Numbered from the stretch's first letter, positions 1 to 6,014 are shown. The stretch is 6,348 bases of DNA from an uncultured Collinsella sp. (GCA_900757465.1 CAAENY010000132.1:1-6348); one strand, 5' to 3'. Made by a program: numbers and translations. The notes: generated by a model from the sequence alone, not told the origin.

Positions 1-24
1 CATAGCCTCTGAGCTGCGAACATT

Positions 25-99
25 TGGTGGGCGTTAGAAGATTTGAACTTCTGACCTCTTCCGTGTCAGGGAAGCGCTCTCCCCCTGAGCTAAACGCCC
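25..99 (-). tRNA. tRNA-Val (anticodon GAC), CCA encoded
   Basis: On the minus strand the 7-bp acceptor arm GGGCGTT/AACGCCC closes a full cloverleaf. The D-arm is GCTC..GAGC. The anticodon stem CTTCC/GGAAG encloses loop CTGACAC, which gives anticodon GAC (valine). The T-arm is AGAAG/CTTCT with loop TTCAAAT. The terminal CCA is encoded (complement at 25-27). It follows tRNA-Gly after only three bases, so both are probably cut from one precursor. No terminator is visible in the 24 bases left before the window edge, so the unit may continue beyond it. Confidence 0.95.
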
Positions 100-102
100 A
101 AA

Positions 103-178
103 TGGAGCGGACAACGGGGCTCGAACCCGCGACCCCAACCTTGGCAAGGTTGTGCTCTACCAACTGAGCCATGTCCGC
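103..178 (-). tRNA. tRNA-Gly (anticodon GCC), copy 1, CCA encoded
   Basis: The acceptor arm is GCGGACA/TGTCCGC. Anticodon stem CAACC/GGTTG with loop TTGCCAA gives anticodon GCC (glycine). The T-arm GCGGG TTCGAGC CCCGT is canonical and CCA is encoded. It is the first gene of a Gly-Val unit with its own promoter at 191-219. The 76 bases are identical to the copies at 2378-2453 and 2604-2679, while the flanking bases differ. The copies are therefore separate gene doses and not one long duplicated segment. Confidence 0.96.
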
Positions 179-190
179 TTACGAGGTTTA

Positions 191-238
191 ATCTTACGTG
201 ATGCCCGCATCCTATGCAAGAACTTTTTTTGAAAAGTT
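191..238 (-). promoter_or_regulatory. Promoter of the tRNA-Gly/tRNA-Val unit with upstream A-tract palindrome
   Basis: On the minus strand a -35 box TTGCAT (214-219) is followed by a 17-bp spacer and a -10 box TAAGAT (191-196), 12 bases before the tRNA 5' end. Directly upstream of the -35 box is AACTTTT..AAAAGTT (221-238), a T-tract/A-tract inverted repeat. The same AAAAAGTNCTTGC junction occurs at two other tRNA promoters here. The A-tract position fits an UP element bound by the RNA polymerase alpha subunit; that role is inferred. Confidence 0.72.
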
Positions 239-310
239 TTGCGACGCTCTCGCGAGGGCATCAGTCGTCACGAAAGGCGCGAACAAACGCAGGCTCGCAG
301 CGAGATGCCC

Positions 311-2044
311 CTACATCTCACCGAGCATGATCCAGGCAGAGCTGTCCTGCGCGAGCCTGCCGTCTGTAAGCGGTGATGAGGTGAGCAGGACCCTGCCCGC
401 CGGCAGCTCCACGGGTGCTGCACCGAAGTTCGTCACACACGCCCAGCCGTTATCGCGGCGATAGGCGATGACGCCGCCCTCAGCGCCCTCGGCACCATCC
501 GCAAGACCGGTGCGCCCGTCAAGATCGAGCCACGCAAGATCGTTGGCGCACCCGCGCAGCTTGCGCCGCAGCCAGAGGGCGTCACGATAGAGCGCAAGCA
601 TCGATGTCGGGTCCACTTCTTCCCTATCGGCAGCATAATCGGAAAACCATGCAGGCTGCGGCAGATGGGGCGCCGCATCGGCGTCTGCCGGCGAAAACCC
701 AAACGATCCGCCATGCGCGGGATCGTCCGCCGCCACCCACGGCAGGGGCACACGACAGCCGTCGCGCCCCTTCTCACGCTTCGGTCCGTGCGTATTGGTC
801 GCAGTAGGGTCTTCGAGTGCAGCCCACGGGATATCAGCCACCTCAAAAAGGCCGAGCTCCTCACCCTGATACACGTATGCCGAGCCCGGAAGCGCCAGCT
901 CAAGCAAAAGGGCCGCCCGCGCGCGGCGCTCGCCGAGTTCACGGTCCTCGTCATAAGACGACCCGTCGCGCAAGAGCCAGTCGAGCGCAATCTGGTGGTA
1001 GCGCGTCGCCTTGATTTGCGGCAGGGCATAGCGTGTCGCCACGCGCGGCACGTCGTGGTTGGAGAGTACCCAGGTCGAGGCGGAATCGGATTCGACGGCT
1101 GCCTTCAAGCCCTTCTCGATTGCAGTGTGCATGTCATCATAGGTCCAAGTGGCCTTGGCAAACTCAAAGTTGAATGTCTGGCCAAGCTCGCTGGGACGCG
1201 CGTAGAGATACTGGCGCTCGGGCAGCACCCACGCCTCGGCAACGGCACTGCGCGGCGGATTATAGCGGTCGAACACGCGGCGCCACTCGCGATAGATCTC
1301 GTGGACCTCATTGCGGTCCCACAGCGGATGGGTGCCGTCGTCAACCATGTCATCGCCCTCGGCGAGATGCCACCGGTCGAGGTCATCGCGGTCGAGATCC
1401 TTGGCGAGACCCTGCGCCACATCAATGCGAAAGCCGTCGACGCCTCGATCGCTCCAAAACGCCAGGACGTCGCAAAAGAGCGCGTGAACCTCAGGGCATG
1501 ACCAGTCAAAGTCCGGCTGCTCGGGCGTAAACATGTGCAGATACCACTGACCGTCCGCAACACGCGTCCATGCGGGGCCGCCAAAGTTGGCATTCCAATT
1601 GGTGGGAGGCAGCTCGCCATGCTCGCCGCGACCATCGCGGAAGATATAACGGGCGCGTTCGGGCGATCCGGGGCCGGCGGCAAGAGCGGCTTTGAACCAG
1701 GGGTGCTGGTTGGATGAATGGTTGGGCACGATGTCGACGATGACCTTGATGCCGCGCGCGTGAGCCGCAGCGATCATGTCATCGAAGTCGTCAAGCGAGC
1801 CGAGACGTGGGTCGACATCGCAGTAGTCCGCCACATCATAGCCGCCATCGACAAGAGGCGAAGGGTAAAACGGGCTCAGCCAGATGGCCTCGATACCCAG
1901 CCGCTCAAGATAGTCCATCTGCTGGGTAATGCCCGCGATATCGCCCAGACCCGAACCAGTCGAATCCTTAAACGAGCGCGGGTAGATCTGATAGATCGCG
2001 GCATCGGACATCCATGAGCGCGAAGAGGACTTTTCTGTAGCCAT
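311..2044 (-). CDS. GH13 alpha-glucosidase (alpha-1,4/alpha-1,6-glucoside hydrolase)
   Basis: This 577-residue cytoplasmic glycoside hydrolase (no signal peptide) is predicted to release glucose from the non-reducing end of maltose- or isomaltose-type oligosaccharides. The four GH13 regions are intact: DIVPNHS (104-110); GFRIDVAQG (204-212) with nucleophile D208; VAEAWV with acid/base E270; and SNHD with H330 and D331. The N-terminal AIYQIYPRSFKD (16-27) and the total length are typical of the oligo-1,6-glucosidase/alpha-glucosidase branch. The DVAQG and AEAWV wording resembles actinobacterial alpha-glucosidases (possibly subfamily GH13_30), so exact linkage preference is uncertain. The ATG at 2044 was chosen because AAGGGAGA (2053-2060) lies about 9 bases upstream and the protein begins in the family register. 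The frame is open further upstream, but that stretch is low-complexity, Arg-rich and crosses an intergenic hairpin. No transporter or regulator gene is adjacent; it stands alone between tRNA units. No clear terminator follows it. Confidence 0.93.
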   Translation of the reverse strand: MATEKSSSRSWMSDAAIYQIYPRSFKDSTGSGLGDIAGITQQMDYLERLGIEAIWLSPFYPSPLVDGGYDVADYCDVDPRLGSLDDFDDMIAAAHARGIKVIVDIVPNHSSNQHPWFKAALAAGPGSPERARYIFRDGRGEHGELPPTNWNANFGGPAWTRVADGQWYLHMFTPEQPDFDWSCPEVHALFCDVLAFWSDRGVDGFRIDVAQGLAKDLDRDDLDRWHLAEGDDMVDDGTHPLWDRNEVHEIYREWRRVFDRYNPPRSAVAEAWVLPERQYLYARPSELGQTFNFEFAKATWTYDDMHTAIEKGLKAAVESDSASTWVLSNHDVPRVATRYALPQIKATRYHQIALDWLLRDGSSYDEDRELGERRARAALLLELALPGSAYVYQGEELGLFEVADIPWAALEDPTATNTHGPKREKGRDGCRVPLPWVAADDPAHGGSFGFSPADADAAPHLPQPAWFSDYAADREEVDPTSMLALYRDALWLRRKLRGCANDLAWLDLDGRTGLADGAEGAEGGVIAYRRDNGWACVTNFGAAPVELPAGRVLLTSSPLTDGRLAQDSSAWIMLGEM

Positions 2045-2156
2045 GGGATGAGTCTCCCTTGCAACGAGGTTTTGCGAGATGCCCACGATGATACGCCCAA
2101 AGCGGACATTCGCGGCAAACGTCACAGCCACGCCCCAAAACGCTCGCTCCCTCTCG

Positions 2157-2188
2157 GGCTCGAGCCTCCTGGGACGAATCGATCGATT
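2157..2188. promoter_or_regulatory. Two adjacent perfect palindromes upstream of the alpha-glucosidase gene
   Basis: GGCTCGAGCC (2157-2166) and AATCGATCGATT (2177-2188) are both perfect palindromes. Their centres are 21 bases apart, about two helical turns. They lie 113-144 bases upstream of the GH13 start codon, where an operator could sit. No adjacent regulator gene supports this, and no convincing promoter could be assigned around them, so a regulatory role is speculative. Confidence 0.22.
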
Positions 2189-2231
2189 AGTGAAAAGAAC
2201 GGAAGACTTACTCCCCCGGCCACGACAGCGA

Positions 2232-2331
2232 GCGGGCTCCGGGTGCCCCAGGTTGCCGCGAAAGAGGAGGGAAGCGTACTTTATGTACGCGACCGACGAT
2301 TGAGGGGCAAGATGGGGTGCCCGGGGCCCGC
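2232..2331. repeat. Nested imperfect inverted repeat, about 100 nt, intergenic
   Basis: Three nested arm pairs share one centre. The outer 19-base arms 2232-2250 and 2313-2331 match at 16 of 19 positions. The middle pair is TTGCC (2253-2257) with GGCAA (2306-2310). The inner pair is GCGTAC (2274-2279) with GTACGC (2285-2290) around loop TTTAT. The element fills the space between the tRNA terminator and the leader of the alpha-glucosidase gene and encodes nothing convincing. It could be a dispersed extragenic palindrome or miniature-element type repeat, or a structured RNA. No terminal duplication is obvious. Confidence 0.6.
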
Positions 2332-2339
2332 GCAGCGTC

Positions 2340-2369
2340 AACAAAAAACGCGGTTCGTTAGAACCGCGT
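2340..2369 (-). terminator. Rho-independent terminator after the Gly-Cys-Gly tRNA unit
   Basis: On the minus strand the perfect 9-bp stem ACGCGGTTC/GAACCGCGT with a 4-nt loop (2348-2369) is followed by a U-rich tract read from 2348 down to about 2340. It begins 8 bases after the 3' CCA of tRNA-Gly copy 2, where the end of this tRNA unit is expected. Confidence 0.88.
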
Positions 2370-2377
2370 AAGATAGT

Positions 2378-2453
2378 TGGAGCGGACAACGGGGCTCGAA
2401 CCCGCGACCCCAACCTTGGCAAGGTTGTGCTCTACCAACTGAGCCATGTCCGC
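2378..2453 (-). tRNA. tRNA-Gly (anticodon GCC), copy 2, CCA encoded
   Basis: The sequence is identical over 76 bases to the copies at 103-178 and 2604-2679: acceptor GCGGACA, anticodon loop TTGCCAA (GCC), encoded CCA. It is the last gene of a Gly-Cys-Gly unit. It is preceded by a terminator-like hairpin (2459-2486) with no recognisable promoter between, and is followed by a strong terminator (2340-2369). Confidence 0.96.
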
Positions 2454-2458
2454 ATATG

Positions 2459-2486
2459 TAAAACAAAACGGGCGCCGGAGCGCCCG
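2459..2486 (-). terminator. Terminator-like hairpin between tRNA-Cys and tRNA-Gly copy 2
   Basis: On the minus strand the 7-bp stem CGGGCGC/GCGCCCG with loop TCCG (2469-2486) is followed by TTTTGTTTT (2460-2468). It begins 9 bases after the tRNA-Cys 3' end, and the next tRNA starts about 7 bases beyond the U-tract. It looks like an intrinsic terminator inside a tRNA unit, so it must be leaky, be a processing or trailer structure, or be bypassed by a promoter I cannot see. Confidence 0.72.
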
Positions 2487-2495
2487 GATGTTGCC

Positions 2496-2569
2496 TGGAG
2501 GCGAAGCCCGGATTCGAACCGGGGGTAAAGGCTTTGCAGGCCTCTGCCTTACCACTTGGCCACTTCGCC
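2496..2569 (-). tRNA. tRNA-Cys (anticodon GCA), CCA encoded
   Basis: The acceptor arm is GGCGAAG/CTTCGCC. Anticodon stem AGGC/GCCT encloses loop CTGCAAA, giving anticodon GCA (cysteine). The T-arm CCCGG TTCGAAT CCGGG is canonical and CCA is encoded (complement at 2496-2498). The gene is 74 bases long and lies between two tRNA-Gly genes, with terminator-like hairpins on both sides. Its 5' end is one base from the U-tract of the upstream hairpin, so it cannot have a conventional promoter of its own after that hairpin. Confidence 0.95.
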
Positions 2570-2570
2570 G

Positions 2571-2593
2571 AAAAAGGACCGCCTAAACGGTCC
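2571..2593 (-). terminator. Terminator-like hairpin between tRNA-Gly copy 3 and tRNA-Cys
   Basis: On the minus strand the 6-bp stem GGACCG/CGGTCC with a 6-nt loop (2576-2593) is followed immediately by TTTTT (2571-2575). One base later tRNA-Cys begins. It has the form of a short intrinsic terminator. The lack of any following promoter suggests partial read-through or a role in processing the Gly-Cys precursor. Confidence 0.68.
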
Positions 2594-2603
2594 GGAAATG
2601 CAA

Positions 2604-2679
2604 TGGAGCGGACAACGGGGCTCGAACCCGCGACCCCAACCTTGGCAAGGTTGTGCTCTACCAACTGAGCCATGTCCGC
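2604..2679 (-). tRNA. tRNA-Gly (anticodon GCC), copy 3, CCA encoded
   Basis: This copy is identical over 76 bases to the other two tRNA-Gly genes: acceptor GCGGACA/TGTCCGC, anticodon loop TTGCCAA, T-arm GCGGG TTCGAGC CCCGT, encoded CCA. It is the first gene of the Gly-Cys-Gly unit and has a recognisable promoter (2692-2720) 12 bases upstream of the mature 5' end. Confidence 0.96.
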
Positions 2680-2691
2680 TTGCGGGTTATT

Positions 2692-2741
2692 AATTTACGC
2701 GAGTTGTCCAAAAGACGCAAGTACTTTTTTCAAAAAACTTG
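2692..2741 (-). promoter_or_regulatory. Promoter of the Gly-Cys-Gly tRNA unit with upstream A-tract palindrome
   Basis: On the minus strand there is a -35 box TTGCGT (2715-2720), a 17-bp spacer and a -10 box TAAATT (2692-2697). The T6/A6 inverted repeat 2725-2737, flanked by AGT and CTTG, lies directly upstream of the -35 box with the same spacing as at the other two tRNA promoters in the window. It also sits about 45 bases after the stop codon of the STAS-kinase gene, where no ordinary terminator is visible. Confidence 0.68.
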
Positions 2742-2784
2742 TCTGCCGCATGTTCTTAGTAGCTAAACGCGCTAAAGCGATTGG

Positions 2785-3531
2785 CTAGGCACACGATTCC
2801 AGCGCTCCGCTAAACAGCTTCACCATCTGCACGCGCGTGCCGGCGCCGTCCGTACGACGAGCAACCTCCACGTTATCGACGAGCATACGCATAAGCTTGA
2901 TGCCACGACCGCGTTCCTCGGATGCGACCGGTTCGCTCGTTTCATCGATAGAATAGCCGGCACCTCGATCAAGCACCTCAACCACAACGCGATCGCCATA
3001 GGCCTGAACCGTCAGGACGCACCCGATACCGCCCGCATGGTCATAGGCATTACCCAGCGCCTCCCCCGACGCCAATGCGACATCGTAGCGCTCGTCACGG
3101 CGCAACGGAAGCGATTCAAGGAGTTCGGCGATGCGATGTCGGTAGTATGGAAGATTCTCGATACCCTGACGGACCTCGACGCTCTTACTCCAGCGAGGCA
3201 GCTCCCCCACCGGAATGGCGGGAATAGACTCCCGTGCCGGCCCCGCGACATGAAGGATATCGACAAGACGAGCAATCTCCAAAAAGCGAACAACTTCACC
3301 TGATGCATTGACGAGCGAAAGCAGGCCTTCTCGCCTCATGAGCTCACGAGCGCGCGTAAGCAGGAATGCCAAGCCCGTCGAATCGATAAAGCTAACAGCC
3401 TGACAGTTGATGACAACACGACGCACGCCGCGGCCAATCAAAGCATCCAACCGCCGACGCAGCGCAGGCACCGTGGCGATGTCGATATCGCCTGGTGGCG
3501 TCAAAACCGCTATGTCATTCCACTCATTCAT
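2785..3531 (-). CDS. STAS (RsbV-like) / HATPase (RsbW-like) fusion, anti-sigma-type regulator
   Basis: This 248-residue soluble protein joins two parts of a partner-switching system that are usually separate. Residues 1-95 form a STAS domain with FIDSTGL (48-54); S51 is the expected phosphorylation site. Residues about 115-240 form a GHKL serine-kinase domain of the RsbW type: N-box GEALGN (156-161, with E157 and N161), G1 box DRGAGY (188-193), G2 box ERGRGIKLMR (206-215) and a C-terminal GTRVQMVK strand. All nucleotide-binding motifs look intact, so the kinase could phosphorylate S51 in cis or on a partner. A linker of about 20 residues separates the domains. The gene follows the RsbU-like phosphatase by 78 bases, and that phosphatase is the natural enzyme for dephosphorylating S51. 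ATG 3531 was preferred, with GGGGAA ten bases upstream; an in-frame TTG at 3549 is an alternative. No sigma factor gene is adjacent, so the target is unknown. Confidence 0.9.
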   Translation of the reverse strand: MNEWNDIAVLTPPGDIDIATVPALRRRLDALIGRGVRRVVINCQAVSFIDSTGLAFLLTRARELMRREGLLSLVNASGEVVRFLEIARLVDILHVAGPARESIPAIPVGELPRWSKSVEVRQGIENLPYYRHRIAELLESLPLRRDERYDVALASGEALGNAYDHAGGIGCVLTVQAYGDRVVVEVLDRGAGYSIDETSEPVASEERGRGIKLMRMLVDNVEVARRTDGAGTRVQMVKLFSGALESCA

Positions 3532-3609
3532 ACGACCATGGTTCCCCAAAAAAGCCCACTCGATGCATTCGTTTCCCCAACCGTGCGGATTCAGCCCGCT
3601 CAGCGTCGT

Positions 3610-5955
3610 CTATGAACGACCCCGTAAAAACTCAAGGGACACCAATGCAATGTCATCGTCCAGCGCCGATTCGGTAAATCGGTCAAGCTCGCCCAAGACC
3701 TTGCCGCAAATGCCCGACACGCCCTCCCCCGAAACAGAAAGCAGAAGATCGCGCAAACGCTGCTCGCCAAAGAACGCTCCGGTGCGGTCGCGGGCCTCAA
3801 TCGTTCCATCCGTATACATGAAGAGCATGTCGCCAGGAGCGAACGTAAACACGCCTGTCTCGTACACCATGCTCTCAAAGGCACCGATTACGCCCGATTG
3901 GCATCCAAGCAGCTCGACCTCTCCCCCACGGGACTCGCCGCCACCCAGCGGCATCGACTCTGGCCTGATGACCATGGTCGGAGGATGGCCCGCCGAACAA
4001 TACGTTGCGCGTCCGGCTTTAAGGTCAATCTTGGCGATAAAGGCCGTCACGAACGTCTCGACCCTCGAGAAGCCCATGAGCATGCTGTTAAGGGAGCGTG
4101 CCATGCGGGCCGGTCCAGCGCCCTCCCAGGCATATGCCGTCAGGGCCGTCTTGACGAGCGCAGACATCGATGCGGCCTCAATGCCTTTGCCAGACACATC
4201 ACCCAGAATCATGACGGCGCAGTCGTCGGGAAGACGGATGAGCGCATAGAAATCGCCGCCGACCAACGCCGAGTTCGTGGCCGACAGGTACACCGAATCG
4301 GTTGCGATACCCGGAACATCCCCCAGGGAATTTCTCATGCCGATCTGAAGGGTCTGAGCAATATGGCGCTCCTCGCGCTTTTGAGATTCGCCCTCGTAGA
4401 TCAGTTCAAAGTCATGCGCTAAGTGCACCAAGTAGTCATATTCAAGGTCATCAATCGGCTCTTGGCTACCATCACGAAGCAGCAGCGCGCGCGTCGTCGG
4501 ACTCTTCGCAACAGAAGCAGGAACAATCGCGTCGTTACTGTGCTTGCCATCACCCTCAGAGCGCGGGCGCCCCGCCTCGATGCCGGAGTCGACGTAGAGA
4601 CCTTGACAAGGCAGACCATGCGCCCTAAGCCAGCCTCCCATAGGCATCGATTCGTCAACGCGAGTTATACGGACGTGTTTAAGGTCCTCGGCACTCGTGC
4701 CGCCCAAAACAGATGCCTCAAAGCCATCAGGGCCAGCCCCCAGACGTGCCGCCGGCGCCGTCGTGGAAAAGAAAAGCTTCTCAGGGTCGTCCGGCAAGGC
4801 AACGCGACTGCCGCCTTCAAAATCTATGACGTAGGAATCCAGACTGGCGTCATACTCAACAGGGCAAAAATGGCAGTTAAGCATATTGCAGATCTCGGAC
4901 GATACCGCCTGGGTAGCCGCGGCAGAATCGTCTAGAAAGGTAAACAACTCATCACGCAAGACATTGAGCGAGCGGCCAAGCTCGGCCGTGCGACGGGAGC
5001 GAAGGCTCGATGCCATACCGACCAGCTGGATAGACAGGTAATCGCAAATGACCTCGAGCACATTAACGTCATAGGCGAGCGGTGCCTGAGGGCGTTTCCA
5101 ACCAACTTCCAGCACGCCAAGGATCTGCGTACCGTAAAAAACGGGAAGACAGATCTCGCTGCGGTACGGAGGCATATCCTGCATGCGCAACAGGTGCTTA
5201 GAACGATTGTCCAGGTCCATAAACATACCGGAGGCGGCCTTATCACCCTTAAGGTCCTGTTGAATCGACAAGCGACAGGCACGCGACTCACGAAGAACAT
5301 ACGTCGGAATGCCAGCGCCATACGGCAAAAACTCAGGCAGGTAGCTGTCGTACAGCTCCTTGGAAACACCGCGAAGTTTAAAACCGCCACTCTCAGAAAA
5401 ATAGATAGCAGCACCCGAAGCATCGAGCGTTCCTACAAGCTGGTTCAAAACGGTATCAAGCAGGCTGGGTAACTCATCGGAGCCCACAGTGCTCATAATG
5501 ACCGAGAGCGTCCCAGAGAGACGCTTGTTCGCCACTCTAAGCTCCGATAACGCACGCTTGAGCTGACGGTCGTGAGAATACTGTTCCTCGATACTGTGAA
5601 GCGCCACCAGGACACGTGGCGCGCGGCGCCCAAAGATGCGTGGAGGCGTTACGGAGCCCGCACGAACCAAGACGGGGATAAAGGAGCCGTCACTCAGCTT
5701 GAGCATCAGTTCGTTCTCGGAGCCATCAGTTTCAAATGGCAGACGATGTTCCGTCGCACGTTCAAAAGCGGACGAGTACAGGACGTCTTTAACATCTCCA
5801 CCAATGACGTCGGCGCGTTCCTCGCACATCAAACCAAGTAAGCGATTATTCACATGCAGAATGGTTCCGTCGAGCTCGCAGATGATGACAGCATCGCTCG
5901 TGATCTCGACTAGTTGGGCAACGTCTGCCCACTCGTTGCGTTCAAGCGTTTCCAT
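3610..5955 (-). CDS. RsbU-like sensor serine phosphatase (PAS-GAF-SpoIIE/PP2C)
   Basis: This 781-residue cytoplasmic signalling phosphatase has no membrane segment. Domains in order: PAS-like sensor (about 10-115); coiled-coil-prone helix (122-148); GAF-like domain (about 155-315) with a typical SEICLPVFYGTQILGVLEVG core (266-285); a poorly recognisable region (about 320-510), perhaps a divergent second GAF; a charged helical connector (512-540); and a SpoIIE/PP2C domain (540-778). Metal-binding motifs are present: VGGDFYA (D568), GDVSGKGIEAA (D586), SAGHPP (654-659), YTDGTIEAR (D715) and DDDIAL (766-771). Family knowledge predicts dephosphorylation of a serine in an STAS protein, and such a protein is encoded just downstream. 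ATG 5955 was chosen because GGGG (5962-5965) lies 6 bases upstream; an in-frame GTG at 5967 is possible. The start lies only 26 bases after the tRNA-Leu terminator, leaving no room for a normal promoter. The ligands sensed by the PAS and GAF domains are unknown. Confidence 0.92.
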   Translation of the reverse strand: METLERNEWADVAQLVEITSDAVIICELDGTILHVNNRLLGLMCEERADVIGGDVKDVLYSSAFERATEHRLPFETDGSENELMLKLSDGSFIPVLVRAGSVTPPRIFGRRAPRVLVALHSIEEQYSHDRQLKRALSELRVANKRLSGTLSVIMSTVGSDELPSLLDTVLNQLVGTLDASGAAIYFSESGGFKLRGVSKELYDSYLPEFLPYGAGIPTYVLRESRACRLSIQQDLKGDKAASGMFMDLDNRSKHLLRMQDMPPYRSEICLPVFYGTQILGVLEVGWKRPQAPLAYDVNVLEVICDYLSIQLVGMASSLRSRRTAELGRSLNVLRDELFTFLDDSAAATQAVSSEICNMLNCHFCPVEYDASLDSYVIDFEGGSRVALPDDPEKLFFSTTAPAARLGAGPDGFEASVLGGTSAEDLKHVRITRVDESMPMGGWLRAHGLPCQGLYVDSGIEAGRPRSEGDGKHSNDAIVPASVAKSPTTRALLLRDGSQEPIDDLEYDYLVHLAHDFELIYEGESQKREERHIAQTLQIGMRNSLGDVPGIATDSVYLSATNSALVGGDFYALIRLPDDCAVMILGDVSGKGIEAASMSALVKTALTAYAWEGAGPARMARSLNSMLMGFSRVETFVTAFIAKIDLKAGRATYCSAGHPPTMVIRPESMPLGGGESRGGEVELLGCQSGVIGAFESMVYETGVFTFAPGDMLFMYTDGTIEARDRTGAFFGEQRLRDLLLSVSGEGVSGICGKVLGELDRFTESALDDDIALVSLEFLRGRS

Positions 5956-5981
5956 CGTGGACCCCACCGTCTATCGGTAAC

Positions 5982-6003
5982 AAAAAAGCCTCCGAAGAGG
6001 CTT
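5982..6003 (-). terminator. Rho-independent terminator between tRNA-Leu and the RsbU-like gene
   Basis: On the minus strand the 7-bp stem AAGCCTC/GAGGCTT with a stable TTCG tetraloop (5986-6003) runs into TTTTTT (5982-5987, overlapping the end of the stem), followed by GTTACC. It begins 11 bases after the tRNA-Leu CCA and ends 26 bases before the RsbU-like start codon. It probably ends tRNA-Leu transcription. Any read-through would produce the signalling mRNA. Confidence 0.86.
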
Positions 6004-6014
6004 CTCAAATGCGA

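Noticed and set aside
256..310. GGGCATC/GATGCCC inverted repeat as terminator of the alpha-glucosidase gene
   Set aside because: The arms are only 7 bases, separated by 41 bases, and no U-tract follows directly.
198..464. Plus-strand open frame of 88 codons
   Set aside because: It begins in a tRNA promoter and runs antisense over the 3' end of the alpha-glucosidase gene; no protein family features.
665..1501. Plus-strand open frame of 278 codons opposite the alpha-glucosidase
   Set aside because: It lies entirely antisense to a gene with all catalytic motifs intact and shows no recognisable motif of its own.
2165..2170. Perfect AGGAGG on the minus strand
   Set aside because: No ATG, GTG or TTG lies at a suitable distance downstream, so it is not a ribosome binding site for a visible gene.
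2045..2422. N-terminal extension of the alpha-glucosidase in the same open frame
   Set aside because: The upstream frame is Arg-rich, runs through the nested inverted repeat, a terminator and part of a tRNA, and has no ribosome binding site at a start codon. ATG 2044 has a good site and matches the family start.
2338..2673. Minus-strand open frames across the tRNA cluster
   Set aside because: They are translations of tRNA genes and the hairpins between them, not proteins.
3407..4249. Plus-strand open frame of 280 codons opposite the phosphatase
   Set aside because: It is antisense to two well-supported genes, rich in Ser/Pro/Arg as expected of a shadow frame, and shows no domain.
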